Counted from the stretch's first letter, positions 1 through 9,572 are shown. The stretch is 64,000 nt of DNA from JAGQVA01 sp041391725 (GCA_041391725.1 JAWKNL010000023.1:46428-110427); one strand, 5' to 3'. Made by a program: numbers and translations. Notes: generated by a model not told the origin, from the letters alone.

Positions 1-54
1 CCCGACGGTCATTTTTCCTACTGCCGGTGGCCCTGCAATGATTACCAGTTTCAT
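1..54 (-). CDS. P-loop kinase/ATPase, N-terminal fragment (runs off window)
   Basis: Only the first 18 codons are inside the window, reading MKLVIIAGPPAVGKMTVG from an ATG at 54. The stretch GPPAVGKMT is a Walker A (P-loop) motif directly after a short hydrophobic beta strand, as in small nucleoside or shikimate-type kinases and single-domain AAA proteins. The rest of the gene lies to the left of the window, so substrate and family cannot be decided. The start is well placed because the P-loop normally begins within about ten residues of the N-terminus in these proteins. Confidence 0.7.
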   Translation of the reverse strand, partial: MKLVIIAGPPAVGKMTVG

Positions 55-91
55 CGGATAAAATTTATTTTACAGGCATATACGCAGTTTG

Positions 92-1011
92 TCATTCAAT
101 GGGTATAAAGAAATCCACGATACACTTGCCTTCAGGGTGCTCCCGGAAATTGTTGTAAAAAATCTCAAAAGGGTTTCTGTCGGCTTTTTTATACCCGTTT
201 TCATTCATCCAGACAAACAATCCTGTCCAGGCTTTCTCAAATTCATCCAGTGTAATTTCATAGCTGCCGGCTATACATTTTCCTGATTCTATGGTCGTCA
301 GTCCGATTTCGCCACTTGTCTTTTCCGGTTGATCCAAAACCATACAGGCGCTGATTCTCACCTTATCGGGGTGGGTAATTTTGAAACTGTCGTGATACAG
401 GGTCACCATCCTGACTCCGGGTTTGTCAAGCAATCCTTTGGGTGTAGCCCAGCGCAGGAGTGTATGGTAGGCATTTTCCACATTCAGGTGGCCGATGCAG
501 GAAACATAAGCCAGATTCATGGCAGGGACTTCCCTGACTTCAATTTTTGCGTTCATCTTTGTCCAGATTTTAATGTTTTCGATGACACAAATATATTGTT
601 CAATGCTGGGGTAGGCTTGTCCATTCTTGCTTTCGATTTGCCTGATCTTGCTAAACCTGTGTGGGTTCTGGTTTCTGAATGCAGTGGGACTTACGCCATA
701 GAATTTTTAAAAGCCCGCGTAAATGCCGAATTACTGCTGAACCCATTTTGAAGCGCAATTTCTGTAACGGGTATGTTTTCTATGAAAAAGCCATGAAGCA
801 GCTTTTCGAGCCTGTGCCGGGTTACGTATTCATTCAGGGTTTCTCCCGTCATTGTTTTAAATATCCGGTGAAAGTGAAAAGGAGAGAAACAGGCAACCTG
901 GGAAACCGCTTCGAGCGAGAGATCACCATCGGGATTCTGGTCAATAAACTGAAAAACTTTGTTGATCCTGCTGATATAATCTTCCTGCATGTCGGTTTTC
1001 GGATGGGTCAT
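92..1011 (-). pseudogene. AraC-family regulator with GyrI-like effector domain, frameshifted
   Basis: The first part (1011 to about 703) encodes an AraC-type DNA-binding domain with both helix-turn-helix units (LSLEAVSQVACFSPFHFHR and the VTEIALQNGFSSNSAFTRAF region). The second part (down to 92) encodes a GyrI-like ligand-binding domain of about 155 residues, a common C-terminal partner of AraC domains. The expected sequence through the join is AFKKFYGVSPTAFRNQNP. The observed strand has only five A residues where six would keep frame (T run at 704-708 on the plus strand). Restoring one base gives one protein of about 305 residues. It is likely a transcription factor for a small-molecule response. 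I cannot tell a true null allele from a homopolymer base-calling error. Confidence 0.8.
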
Positions 1012-1056
1012 TTCGTGGTTTAGTTTAGGGCTGGCTTTTATTCGTTTTCTAATCCG

Positions 1057-2097
1057 TCATTCTCCCTTCTCAAACTCCAGGTAAAAATCAAAAAACGGCA
1101 ATACCTGCTGGGGAATACGCCCTTCTTTTGTATAAATTCCACTTGTGTGAGTGCCAATATACTCTTCAGCAAAATGAGTAATCCCCACATTTTCCAGCCG
1201 CTGGCTGAACATCTGGCACTGCAAGGTAAACCTGTCGCCGGCATTTCTGCCCCAATCCATTTTAATGGCTTTCAGTTGCTGAAGGTTAGTCAGATTTTCA
1301 TCAATCATATGCAATGGCATATTATCATACCATTTTTCCAGCACATCCTGATGAACGATCAGTTCATCGCCTTTATATTCGAAAGGGAAATCGCAGTAAA
1401 AAGGAGGTTTTTCAGGGTTGGGAGACCACGACCTGCCAAAAGCAACCATCACTTTTCCGAAATAGGTATTATTGACGGCTTCCAGTGTATGCAGGGTAGA
1501 TAACTCCCTGAAAGTGTTGCTGTTGGGGCCGTATTCTGCCACAATCGTCAGTGCGCCCGGACTGATGGCATAAACCGTGCTGAATATGTCGGGGTGGTGC
1601 ATGGCAATTTTTAATGCGCCATATCCGCCCATGCTGTGGCCGGTAATCCCGCGGCTTTCTTTTCTGGCGATGGTTCGGTAATTTTTATCCATATAGGCTA
1701 CCAGGTCGTAGGCCGTAAAGTCTTCCCAGTTGCCAAAAAGTGCTGAATTGCTATAAAAACTCCCGTCATAAGTGGTCTTCTGATTGGAAATAACCATGAT
1801 AAACGGACGAATCCTCCGGGCAGCAATGGCGTAATCCAGAATATCCGTTATGTAGGCAAGCATCTTATGATCTCCTGAAAACCCGTGCAGGAAATAAATG
1901 ACCGGATAATGAAGCGAACTTTCTCTGTATCCGGGCGGAAGATAAACAGCAACTTCCCGTGTGGGCTTTTCACCAAATCTGTTTTCCAGATTTTGGGAAT
2001 AGATCGAATCAATGACAACGGTTCCTTTGGTTATCTGGCTGTAAGAAACCGAAAGTAACCCCGAAAAAAGAATCCAGACCAGAATTATCCTTTTCAT
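1057..2097 (-). CDS. Secreted alpha/beta-hydrolase esterase (esterase D-like)
   Basis: A 346-residue protein of the putative esterase (esterase D / S-formylglutathione hydrolase-like) fold. An ATG further upstream at 2172 is possible, but the start at 2097 gives a clean signal peptide (MKRIILVWILFSGLLSVSYSQ) and has an AGGTG sequence just before it. The nucleophile elbow is GHSMGGYGA, with Ser155 as probable nucleophile. HGFSGDH near residue 71 fits the oxyanion-hole loop, and a late THTSG may carry the catalytic His. It probably acts in the periplasm or outside the cell on acyl or feruloyl esters of glycans or small molecules; the substrate is unknown. Confidence 0.8.
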   Translation of the reverse strand: MKRIILVWILFSGLLSVSYSQITKGTVVIDSIYSQNLENRFGEKPTREVAVYLPPGYRESSLHYPVIYFLHGFSGDHKMLAYITDILDYAIAARRIRPFIMVISNQKTTYDGSFYSNSALFGNWEDFTAYDLVAYMDKNYRTIARKESRGITGHSMGGYGALKIAMHHPDIFSTVYAISPGALTIVAEYGPNSNTFRELSTLHTLEAVNNTYFGKVMVAFGRSWSPNPEKPPFYCDFPFEYKGDELIVHQDVLEKWYDNMPLHMIDENLTNLQQLKAIKMDWGRNAGDRFTLQCQMFSQRLENVGITHFAEEYIGTHTSGIYTKEGRIPQQVLPFFDFYLEFEKGE

Positions 2098-2206
2098 ATC
2101 ACCTGTAAGTAATTGCCCGGACACGTGCCTGAGCATTTCGGGGAATTTATCGCATTTCTTCCATATCCTCAATTATAATTTCCGGAAGGGGATTATTTGT
2201 ACTGAA

Positions 2207-2772
2207 TCAGCGGATATTTCTCCTTATTCTGCTTAAAGAGGTAGGTGTTACGCCAATATAGGAAGCCAGGTATTTTTGAGGAATTCTTTGCAGATAGCCG
2301 GGCTGGTTCATCAAACTCAGGTAGCGTTTTTCTGCCGAATCTTTTTGCAGGGCCGTAAATCTTGTGAGCAAGTTTTGTATTACATCTTCCCAGAACCTGC
2401 GCATGGTTTTTTCCAGCACGGGCATCTGGTCGCAGAGACTCAGCAATTCTGATTTATGGAGGGATAAAATTTCGGTTTCTTCAATCGCTTCGAGGAAATA
2501 ATCGGATGGGGCTCCGCTTAAAAACTCGAGAGTTCGATCGCCGAATGGTTTTCAAATGAAAACCACACCGTAATTTCCACTTCATTTGCGATGTAATACA
2601 GCCTCAGACAGCCTTTTTCAACGAAAAACAACTTATCACATACCTGCCCCTGACTCAGCAAAAATTCACCCTTTCTGATGGTCCTGCGTTCAAAACCTGC
2701 AACCAGTTCATCCATTACATTATCGGGCAGCCGGGCATAATGGTCGAAGAATTTTCGCAACGCAGAACTCAT
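2207..2772 (-). pseudogene. Crp/Fnr-family regulator, frameshifted
   Basis: The N-terminal piece (2772 to about 2525) is a cyclic-nucleotide-binding-like beta-roll (RKGEFLLSQGQVCDKLFFVE). The C-terminal piece (2446 to 2207) ends in a helix-turn-helix (YLASYIGVTPTSLSRIRRNI) typical of the short Bacteroidota Crp/Fnr proteins. The bridging segment LSGAPSDYFLEAIEETEILS is readable in the second frame. A single missing T on the coding strand (A run at 2520-2524 on the plus strand, five where six are needed) separates the two. The repaired protein would be about 189 residues, the usual length. As in the AraC gene nearby, the lesion is a one-base homopolymer contraction. Confidence 0.8.
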
Positions 2773-2813
2773 GGACAGCAGGATTTTGGGAAAAGATAAC
2801 TTTTTTTATTGTC

Positions 2814-3458
2814 TTATTTCCCTTCATCCGGGAAAACCACTTTTTTTCTTTTTTCCATTTCACCGGCAATCACCTGTCCATCTTCGTCCTGTGATTTCAG
2901 TCTGTGAATGATATTGTGATAACTTTCCTCATCCCTGTCCTGGCTTAGTTTAAATACGTTGTCCATTTCGAGCACTTCAATTTCAAATGCTACAATGGCC
3001 TTCATCACTTTATCTTTAAACTCCTTCGGAAGGTTTTCAAAAACAGTAGGTGAGGATGAATTGCCCTTCTCAAAATGGAGGGAAGTCTTCTGGAGAACGT
3101 CTTCCAGCGCCAGATCATCGAGGAACCGGATAATCCCCCTTGCATGAACGCTCATATAATTCCAGGTAGATGCTTTGTGAGGATTGCTGTACCAGGTTGC
3201 ACTTACGTAGGTATGATTGCCCGTAAAAACCACCAGCACGTTTTCATTCTGCAAAAAGGCTTTATGATGGTCTGTATTTTTCATGATATGCCCACGCAGG
3301 ATTTTCCGGTTGTCTTTTTCCTCAATAAAAACGGGAACCTGGGTAGCTACCGGTTTATTTTCAGAATCACTTCCGGCCAGAAAAGCAAAAGGATGCTGGT
3401 CAATAAACGCTTTGATTACCTGCGGGTCTTTTTCCTTGTAATAGGGTAGGTTATACAT
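2814..3458 (-). CDS. PaiB-family FMN-binding protein
   Basis: A 214-residue protein matching the PaiB/FMN-binding split-barrel family: YNLPYYKEKD at the start, then HPFAFLAG, the VPVFIEE strand, GHIMKNTDHHKAF, and TWYSNPHKASTWNY. Family members are flavin-binding proteins, some described as negative regulators of sporulation and protease genes in Bacillus; the cellular role in Bacteroidota is not settled. I chose the ATG at 3458, because the longer frame would need a TTG at 3479 and the family typically starts MY.P. It lies just downstream of the promoter side of the broken Crp/Fnr gene and may have been its target, but this is inference. Confidence 0.85.
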   Translation of the reverse strand: MYNLPYYKEKDPQVIKAFIDQHPFAFLAGSDSENKPVATQVPVFIEEKDNRKILRGHIMKNTDHHKAFLQNENVLVVFTGNHTYVSATWYSNPHKASTWNYMSVHARGIIRFLDDLALEDVLQKTSLHFEKGNSSSPTVFENLPKEFKDKVMKAIVAFEIEVLEMDNVFKLSQDRDEESYHNIIHRLKSQDEDGQVIAGEMEKRKKVVFPDEGK

Positions 3459-3550
3459 AAGGGTTTTTGTTTGGGACAAATTTTGGAGGAATTTTTCAGA
3501 AAAAAATTGTCCTGTGGCAACTTATCTCCGCATAAGCTAAATGTATAACC

Positions 3551-3838
3551 CTACAAACTCCCGGGAGAGTTGTTGAAAATCCCGACTGCAAGTTCAACCC
3601 AGATGAAAAACAACACAATCAATATCCCCAGACAAATCGCAATACGGTATTCGATTTTGGCTACTTTCCTCATGACCAGCTCGCACGCAAGCCCGGTAGA
3701 AAGCAGAAGCGCACCGGCTACTACAAAATCAAAAACCGTCCAGTTTACCTCGTCTGTAAATTGCATGGCAACCAGCGGGATTAGCAGAATGATTGCTACG
3801 ATAGTCAATATTCCGAGAAGTCTTTTATTCTTTTTCAT
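3551..3838 (-). CDS. Small membrane protein, three predicted TM helices
   Basis: A 95-residue protein beginning MKKNKRLLGILTIVAIILL, with hydrophobic segments at about residues 6-27, 35-55 and 66-90 separated by short charged loops (TDEVNWTV, RKVAKIEYR). I do not recognise a named family. The start at 3838 is preferred over an upstream ATG at 3907 because it puts a lysine-rich cytoplasmic start before the first helix. It stands alone between the PaiB-like gene and the galactarate genes. Confidence 0.6.
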   Translation of the reverse strand: MKKNKRLLGILTIVAIILLIPLVAMQFTDEVNWTVFDFVVAGALLLSTGLACELVMRKVAKIEYRIAICLGILIVLFFIWVELAVGIFNNSPGSL

Positions 3839-3840
3839 AA

Positions 3841-3951
3841 CAGTGATAATTTTAAATTCAAAGACTACAAAGCACTTTGCACCACAAAGCAATAAGATTT
3901 TTGTCACAATTCAAAACAGAAGGAAAAAACATCGCAATTTTCCCCGGTCAA
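3841..3951. repeat. Intergenic CAAAG-rich segment
   Basis: The short spacer between the small membrane gene and kdgD contains several CAAAG units (ACAAAGCACTTTGCACCACAAAG around 3865-3887), including the small palindrome CAAAGCACTTTG. It resembles the purine-rich low-complexity segments seen elsewhere in the window at 14532 and 18402. No gene is visible. Confidence 0.35.
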
Positions 3952-4866
3952 TTATATAAGATGAGCCGCCTGCCGGATCAATCCTGTCAGAATCTCTGTC
4001 TCCAAATCATCGGGCATGACCAGCGGGGGCCGCACATCTCCGGCAGATCGCCCCGCAATACGGGCGCCGGCCTTAATGAGACTGACCGCATATCCGGCCT
4101 TTTTACCTCTCAGGCGTACAAACGGGATAAAAAACTCCTTCAAAATAAGGTTTACGACCTCCTGATTGCCCACCTGAAGGGCGCGATAAAAATGCACAGC
4201 AAGATCAGGCACAAAGTTAAATACAGCAGACGAATACGTATTCACGCCAATAGCCAGATATGCCTGGGAAATGATCTCTGCAGTAGGTACACCACCGATA
4301 TACACCAAGCGGTCACCCATGGTGCGGATGATATCATTGAGTTCCTGAATGTTTCCTGTCCCGTCCTTCAGACCAATCAGATTGGGACATGCAGCCGCCA
4401 GTTGTTCGACATGTCTGGCTCCCAGCACACCGTTGCTGCGATTGTAATATATGACCGGAAGGTCTGTATTTTCCATGATCGCGCGGGCATACGCTACGGC
4501 TCCCTCCGCCGGGCATTCTGTCAGATAAGGTGGCATCAGCAACAATGCATCAATACCGGCATCACTGGCGATACGGGCAAATGTTACCGCTTCTGAAACA
4601 CTTCGACCAACACTGGAAATCACCGGCATTCGCCCACCCGCCACAGGCACAGCGAGTTCCACAATCCGGCGGCATTCGTCCTCCGTCAGGGAAAAAAATT
4701 CGCCCGTACCACCCGCAACAAAAACAGCGGATATATCTTTGGACATAAACCATTTCAGACGGGCCATATACCCTTCCGGATCAAAACTGCCGGTCGAATC
4801 AAAATCTGTAACCGGAAAAGAAAGCAGGCCATCCATCAGCGCCCGGCGAATCTGTTGTAACTCCAT
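3952..4866 (-). CDS. kdgD: 5-dehydro-4-deoxyglucarate dehydratase
   Basis: A 304-residue class I aldolase-fold protein of the dihydrodipicolinate synthase superfamily. GLLSFPVTDFD at residues 13-23 and VAGGTGEFFSL are hallmarks of KdgD. The Schiff-base lysine is Lys167 in GLKDGTGN and the partner tyrosine is in IYYNRSN (about 140). KdgD converts 5-dehydro-4-deoxy-D-glucarate to 2-oxoglutarate semialdehyde, releasing CO2 and water, in the cytoplasm. It starts 15 bp after the stop of garD on the same strand, so the two consecutive steps of galactarate/glucarate breakdown are almost certainly co-transcribed. The next enzyme, 2-oxoglutarate semialdehyde dehydrogenase, is not in this window. Confidence 0.92.
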   Translation of the reverse strand: MELQQIRRALMDGLLSFPVTDFDSTGSFDPEGYMARLKWFMSKDISAVFVAGGTGEFFSLTEDECRRIVELAVPVAGGRMPVISSVGRSVSEAVTFARIASDAGIDALLLMPPYLTECPAEGAVAYARAIMENTDLPVIYYNRSNGVLGARHVEQLAAACPNLIGLKDGTGNIQELNDIIRTMGDRLVYIGGVPTAEIISQAYLAIGVNTYSSAVFNFVPDLAVHFYRALQVGNQEVVNLILKEFFIPFVRLRGKKAGYAVSLIKAGARIAGRSAGDVRPPLVMPDDLETEILTGLIRQAAHLI

Positions 4867-4881
4867 ATCTGCGATTTAACT

Positions 4882-6402
4882 TTATGTCAGCGGTCCCGGA
4901 TTAAAAAGAGCCAGGTCATTGTGCAGCCCCAGACGGTCAGTTGCCACAATTGTTCTGCCACTGGCAACTTCCAGCATCAGGTGAAACAACTCCCAGCCCG
5001 CCTCTTCAATCGATTTTTGTCCTGTCGCAATGGTTCCGGCATCATAGTCGATCAGGTCAAACCAGCGGCTGCTCATGGCCGAATTGGATCCCACCTTGAT
5101 CACCGGCACCATAGCCAGACCGTAGGGCGTTCCTCTTCCCGTCATAAAAACGTGGAGATTCATTCCTGCTGCAAGCTGAAGTGTACCACAGACAAAATCA
5201 CTGGCGGGTGTAGCGGCAAATATCAATCCTTTTTTCCGGATTTTTTCGCCCGGTGCCAGTACATCTGTGATTGGACTCGTGCCTGATTTGGCGATTGATC
5301 CCAGTGCTTTTTCCACGATGGTACTCAGGCCTCCTGATTTATTGCCGGGAGTAGTATTGGCACTGCGATCTGCTTTACCCATAGCAAGGTATTCGTCATA
5401 CCATGCCAGTTCTCTTATCAGCGCTTCGGCAACCTCCACGGATATTGCCCGTGGAACCAGCAAATGCGCTGCGTCCCGAACTTCCGTCACTTCTGAAAAC
5501 ATCACACTGCCACCGGCGCGCACAATCAGGTCTGCGGCAAAACCCGCAGCAGGATTGGCAGTAAGTCCCGAAAAAGCGTCGCTGCCGCCACATTGCATCC
5601 CCACCACCAGGTCGGAAGCAGGGCAGGTTGTCCTTTGGCGGAGATTTAGTTTATGTAAATGGTGTTCTGCCAGTTCCATCGCAGCATCCACCATATCCTG
5701 AAAACCATGAAAGGAAGGATTCTGCATATACATGATGGAACCTTCATGTTCTATCAGCCGCTCAGGTCGCAGTTTTTCACAGCCGAGGCCGATTACCAGT
5801 ACCTCTCCCCCGAAGTTGGGATTTTGGGAAATGTTGCGGATCGTTCTGATGGGCACAATGGCAGCGGGAGCATCAATGGCAACGCCACAACCATAGGTAT
5901 GATTGAGTGCCACTACCCCATCCACATTTGGAAAATGCGGCAATAGATCGCGCCGAATCCTGTCTGCCACATATTGGGTCAGGCCTGCGACACACTGTAC
6001 GCTTGTGGTAATACCCAATACATTACGGGTTCCCACACTGCCATCGACATTTTTGTAGCCCATAAAGGTATAACCCTCCAGCGGTTCGTGTGCCGGGATA
6101 TGGGCAGGGTGATATTGAATTTCTTTCAGGTCAGGCGGAAGCGGAAGGGCAATATTGCGTTCGTTTACCCAGGTGCCCGCGGGAATGTCTGTCTGAGCAT
6201 ACCCGATAGTCTGCCCATACCTAACCACGGGAGAACCATTGTTTATGGTCCTAAGGGCTACTTTATGGCCCATGGGAACAAATGTTGTCGTTACTACCTC
6301 CGGTGAAATAGCTGTTCCCGATTGGAGTCCTTCAGGTACTGGCACGACCCCGACATTATCAGAGGGGTGAGCGACAATCAGTATGGCAGGAGATTCAGGC
6401 AT
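4882..6402 (-). CDS. garD: Galactarate dehydratase (UxaA/GarD family)
   Basis: A 506-residue protein with an N-terminal SAF-like domain (about 1-95, including FVPMGHKVAL) and the large UxaA/GarD catalytic domain from EGYTFMGYKNVDGSVGTRN onward. Family-conserved stretches include NHTYGCGVAIDAPAA and VIGLGCEKL, and cysteines suited to metal binding are present. GarD dehydrates galactarate to 5-dehydro-4-deoxyglucarate, the substrate of the KdgD encoded directly downstream. Similarity to altronate dehydratase means the exact sugar acid is inferred from the presence of kdgD. The long N-terminal SAF plus catalytic fusion is the normal GarD arrangement, so the gene seems intact. Confidence 0.9.
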   Translation of the reverse strand: MPESPAILIVAHPSDNVGVVPVPEGLQSGTAISPEVVTTTFVPMGHKVALRTINNGSPVVRYGQTIGYAQTDIPAGTWVNERNIALPLPPDLKEIQYHPAHIPAHEPLEGYTFMGYKNVDGSVGTRNVLGITTSVQCVAGLTQYVADRIRRDLLPHFPNVDGVVALNHTYGCGVAIDAPAAIVPIRTIRNISQNPNFGGEVLVIGLGCEKLRPERLIEHEGSIMYMQNPSFHGFQDMVDAAMELAEHHLHKLNLRQRTTCPASDLVVGMQCGGSDAFSGLTANPAAGFAADLIVRAGGSVMFSEVTEVRDAAHLLVPRAISVEVAEALIRELAWYDEYLAMGKADRSANTTPGNKSGGLSTIVEKALGSIAKSGTSPITDVLAPGEKIRKKGLIFAATPASDFVCGTLQLAAGMNLHVFMTGRGTPYGLAMVPVIKVGSNSAMSSRWFDLIDYDAGTIATGQKSIEEAGWELFHLMLEVASGRTIVATDRLGLHNDLALFNPGPLT

Positions 6403-6491
6403 ACGAATATGATAAAATAAGACACTCAGCTATCGCAACGGCCCGCAGGGCAAAATGACACAGAGATTGCGGATTTGGTGCAGAATTAATA

Positions 6492-8000
6492 TTATTCCTC
6501 CAGGCAGGGAATACCCTCTCTGGATTCCGGCCCAAGAGGTGGCAATATCCGGTATAGCCCGATCTGTTCGGAAATATTCACATCCTGATGCTGATAACTG
6601 GGGGTATAACGCAGTTCGTCCCAATACGTCGAGCGGGGATTTTTCAACCTCGGATCACCTGTCTTCTCCATCCATTCGAGAAGACTTGCCCTCAATTTCT
6701 TTTTAGTTTTTGCATAGGAGGGATCAGATGCCAGGTTGTTTAACTGAAAGGGATCGCTGACAACATCGTAAAGTTCCTCCTCGGGCCTTTTATCAAAACT
6801 AAGCGCAAAAAAATTGGGGTTGTATTTTTCCTCCTTTACCTCCATCGCCATAATCAGGTATTTGGTAATGGAATTGTCCACATCCCCGTACTGACCTACT
6901 GAGCGGTGAACGCTGGGATTACCGGATGGGTCGCGCTCCGGCATGGGGTTCCAGATATAAAGAAACTGTTCATTTCTAATGGCCCGCATGGGATAGCTGA
7001 GATCCCCTTTTCGCACGTTGGCGTGGCGTTCGCGCTCCAGAAATACCTGTTCCCGCCGCTGTTTTTCTCCGGCCAGAAGTGGCCAGAGCGATTGTCCGCT
7101 CATTCCACTGGGTGTAAGTCCGGCAGCCTCCAGGAAAGTGGGGGCAAAATCCACAAAGTTGACAAAATCACTAACCACAGTACCCGGCTTTATTTTTTCA
7201 GGCCAGCGAATCGCCAGCGGCATACGTGTTCCATAGTCGTAAAGGTTGGCCTTAGCACGGGGAAAAGGCATTCCGTTGTCGCTGGTCATCACGATAATTG
7301 TCTGATCGAGGACGCCCATTTCCCTGAGCTTCCGGATCATTTGCCCACATTCACGGTCAAATCGTTCCACCTCAAAATAGTAGTCCAGAATATCATTTCT
7401 CACACAGTCATTATCGGGCAAAAAACCGGGAACAACTACTTCACTCAGCTTCATTCCGCTTTGAATACCTGTATTGGCAACATAATCTCTGTGCGGGTCT
7501 GAACTACCAAACCAGAAAACAAAGGGCTGATCCTGAGGTTTTTCGGTCAAAAAAGCCTCAAAATCGGCATACGTTTTTCCTGCGGGGTTGTGAGCAAGTC
7601 CGGCAACCTGAAAATCGCCGGGGCCCCAACCTTTTCGGGTTGATCCGGAGAAATAACCATTTTTCCCCAGCAAATCCACATACGTCGGGATACCCGCAGG
7701 CCATTCAGACCACAGGTTTCCGCCTGACCTGTTTTCGTGGGGATAACGACCGGTCAGAATACTGGCTCTGGACGGCGAGCAGGATGGCGAAGCGGTATAG
7801 GCATTGGAAAACAAAGCGCCCTCAGCGGCCAGCCTGTCAAATGCCGGAGTTCTCACCGCCTGGTCGCCATACACGCCTGCATGAGGATAAGACCAGTCAT
7901 CAGCAATGAGGAAAAGAATATTGGGCCGCTGGTTTTGAGCAAACCCCAGATGTCCTGCACCGATCAGAATCAGTAAAGAAAGGGGAAGCAGTAGTTTCAT
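6492..8000 (-). CDS. Secreted sulfatase (Cys-type)
   Basis: A 502-residue sulfatase with a signal peptide (MKLLLPLSLLILIGAGHLGFAQ). The N-terminal metal-binding strand is PNILFLIADDWS. The formylglycine signature is CSPSRASILTGR with Cys74 as the residue to be oxidised, and MTSDNG is the later metal site. The C-terminus carries the usual LYD...DPFQLNNLA subdomain. It would hydrolyse sulfate esters, probably on algal or animal polysaccharides, in the periplasm. It begins 19 bp downstream of the serine hydrolase and is followed 90 bp later by garD, so it may belong to one catabolic transcript. The exact sulfatase subfamily is not assignable by eye. Confidence 0.9.
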   Translation of the reverse strand: MKLLLPLSLLILIGAGHLGFAQNQRPNILFLIADDWSYPHAGVYGDQAVRTPAFDRLAAEGALFSNAYTASPSCSPSRASILTGRYPHENRSGGNLWSEWPAGIPTYVDLLGKNGYFSGSTRKGWGPGDFQVAGLAHNPAGKTYADFEAFLTEKPQDQPFVFWFGSSDPHRDYVANTGIQSGMKLSEVVVPGFLPDNDCVRNDILDYYFEVERFDRECGQMIRKLREMGVLDQTIIVMTSDNGMPFPRAKANLYDYGTRMPLAIRWPEKIKPGTVVSDFVNFVDFAPTFLEAAGLTPSGMSGQSLWPLLAGEKQRREQVFLERERHANVRKGDLSYPMRAIRNEQFLYIWNPMPERDPSGNPSVHRSVGQYGDVDNSITKYLIMAMEVKEEKYNPNFFALSFDKRPEEELYDVVSDPFQLNNLASDPSYAKTKKKLRASLLEWMEKTGDPRLKNPRSTYWDELRYTPSYQHQDVNISEQIGLYRILPPLGPESREGIPCLEE

Positions 8001-8019
8001 TAGTTTAAAATATTAAAAC

Positions 8020-9288
8020 CTATTGCGCCGCTGCGGGAATGTACGGGCCATAGACCGCATCGCGGAATTTTTTGTGCACGACTCCGGCAAATGGCATAAT
8101 CTGAACAAATAACACGGCGGTCAGCTCATTCTCCGGATCTACCCAAAACAAAGTACTGGCTGCGCCATCCCAGAAAAATTCGCCCACTACCCCGTTGTTC
8201 TCCTCAGCCGAAGCCGGGGGGCGCATCCTTACGGCAAAATCAATTCCGAAGCCTACCTGCCCTTTGCTGGGCAGCCACATGCGCTGTGATATGCTGTCAT
8301 CCAGATGATTGGTGGCCATGAGCTTCACAGTTTCAGGTTTCCGTACAGTCGCACCATCCAAAGTGCCACCATTGACCAGCATGCGGGCAAAACGCATGTA
8401 GTCGTCAACAGTTGAGGTAAGTCCCCAGCCGCCAGGTGTCAACACCTGATGATTGATATTAAATGCATGTGCTTCTTCATCCGGAAGTTGGGTTAGTACT
8501 CCATCGACTTTTCTGTACATGGCAGACATCCTGTCGCGGTCGCTTTCCGGAACAAAATACCTTGTCTCGGTCATTTTCAGTGGAGTGAGTACATTTTCCT
8601 GTACATAATCAGCATAAGGCTGACCTGACAGCCGCTCAACCAGAAATGCCTGTACATCCACACAAGGGCCGTAGGCCCACTGCGTACCAGGCTGAAACAT
8701 CAGGGGTAGTTTGCCCATTTTTTCTGCCATTTGTACCAGCGTATTCCCGGGGTTCAACGGATTGTCTTTTGTATATAGTTCACCCAGTACAGGCATATTG
8801 GGATTATTGATAAATCCTGCCGTATGGCGGGTAATGTCCCGGATAGTAATGGGCCGGTCAAGCGGCTCCAGAATCATCGCTCCTGTAGCAGAATCCATTC
8901 CCGCATAGACCTTCATGTCTGCAAATTCGGGTGCGTATTTGGAAAGCGGATCATCGAGTTGGAAAGCCCCTTTGTCATACAGCGTCATGAGGGCAGTGCC
9001 TGTTACAGGTTTGGTCATCGAATAGATAATGGCAAGGGTTTTCCTGTCCATCGGCACCTGGGCTTCCCGATCGGCATGCCCCGTAGCATAGAAGTAAGTT
9101 TCCTTGTTTTTTTCGAAGATCAGGGCTGATGCACCGGCAACAATGTCCGATTCAACCAGGCTGTTCAGGGTAGAATCAATTCGCGAACTTACCTGGTCAT
9201 TCACAACATAGGACGTATCATCCTGAGGGGTGCCGCAGGCAATCAGACCAGACAGCAGAATGAGGAAAAGGGTTTTGGAAATATTCAT
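8020..9288 (-). CDS. Lipoprotein serine hydrolase (class C beta-lactamase/EstB family)
   Basis: A 422-residue protein of the beta-lactamase-related esterase family. The start at 9288 gives a lipoprotein signal with lipobox LIAC (Cys18). The catalytic SxxK is Ser90-Met-Thr-Lys93 in YSMTKPVTG. The tyrosine motif region reads WAYGPCVD rather than the YSN of true AmpC enzymes, which fits an esterase better than an antibiotic-degrading enzyme. The C-terminal part (GWGLTSTVDDYMRFARML) is typical of the family. It heads the minus-strand run with the sulfatase and galactarate genes; its substrate may be an acylated glycan or a D-amino acid peptide. Confidence 0.85.
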   Translation of the reverse strand: MNISKTLFLILLSGLIACGTPQDDTSYVVNDQVSSRIDSTLNSLVESDIVAGASALIFEKNKETYFYATGHADREAQVPMDRKTLAIIYSMTKPVTGTALMTLYDKGAFQLDDPLSKYAPEFADMKVYAGMDSATGAMILEPLDRPITIRDITRHTAGFINNPNMPVLGELYTKDNPLNPGNTLVQMAEKMGKLPLMFQPGTQWAYGPCVDVQAFLVERLSGQPYADYVQENVLTPLKMTETRYFVPESDRDRMSAMYRKVDGVLTQLPDEEAHAFNINHQVLTPGGWGLTSTVDDYMRFARMLVNGGTLDGATVRKPETVKLMATNHLDDSISQRMWLPSKGQVGFGIDFAVRMRPPASAEENNGVVGEFFWDGAASTLFWVDPENELTAVLFVQIMPFAGVVHKKFRDAVYGPYIPAAAQ

Positions 9289-9572
9289 AACAGGCAGAGT
9301 AGGATTACTGAACAGGAGGGACAATCAGGTTGTATGCTGTGATCCCGTACTTAAATAAAGCCCGTAAAAAGGATTTTTCCCAATCCGGAAAGACTTTTTT
9401 ATCTCCGGCTTGCCGACAATCCTGCCCCATTCGCAGGACACCAGGCCTTCCTCGCAGAGAAAACAATTAAAACACGTAATTTGATGCCAAATTTTGACGT
9501 ATCACGGCCTGATACAGGCAACCAAAACCGACTGTTTTACCTCTAGCCTCTATAACTTTGTAACCACTGCAT

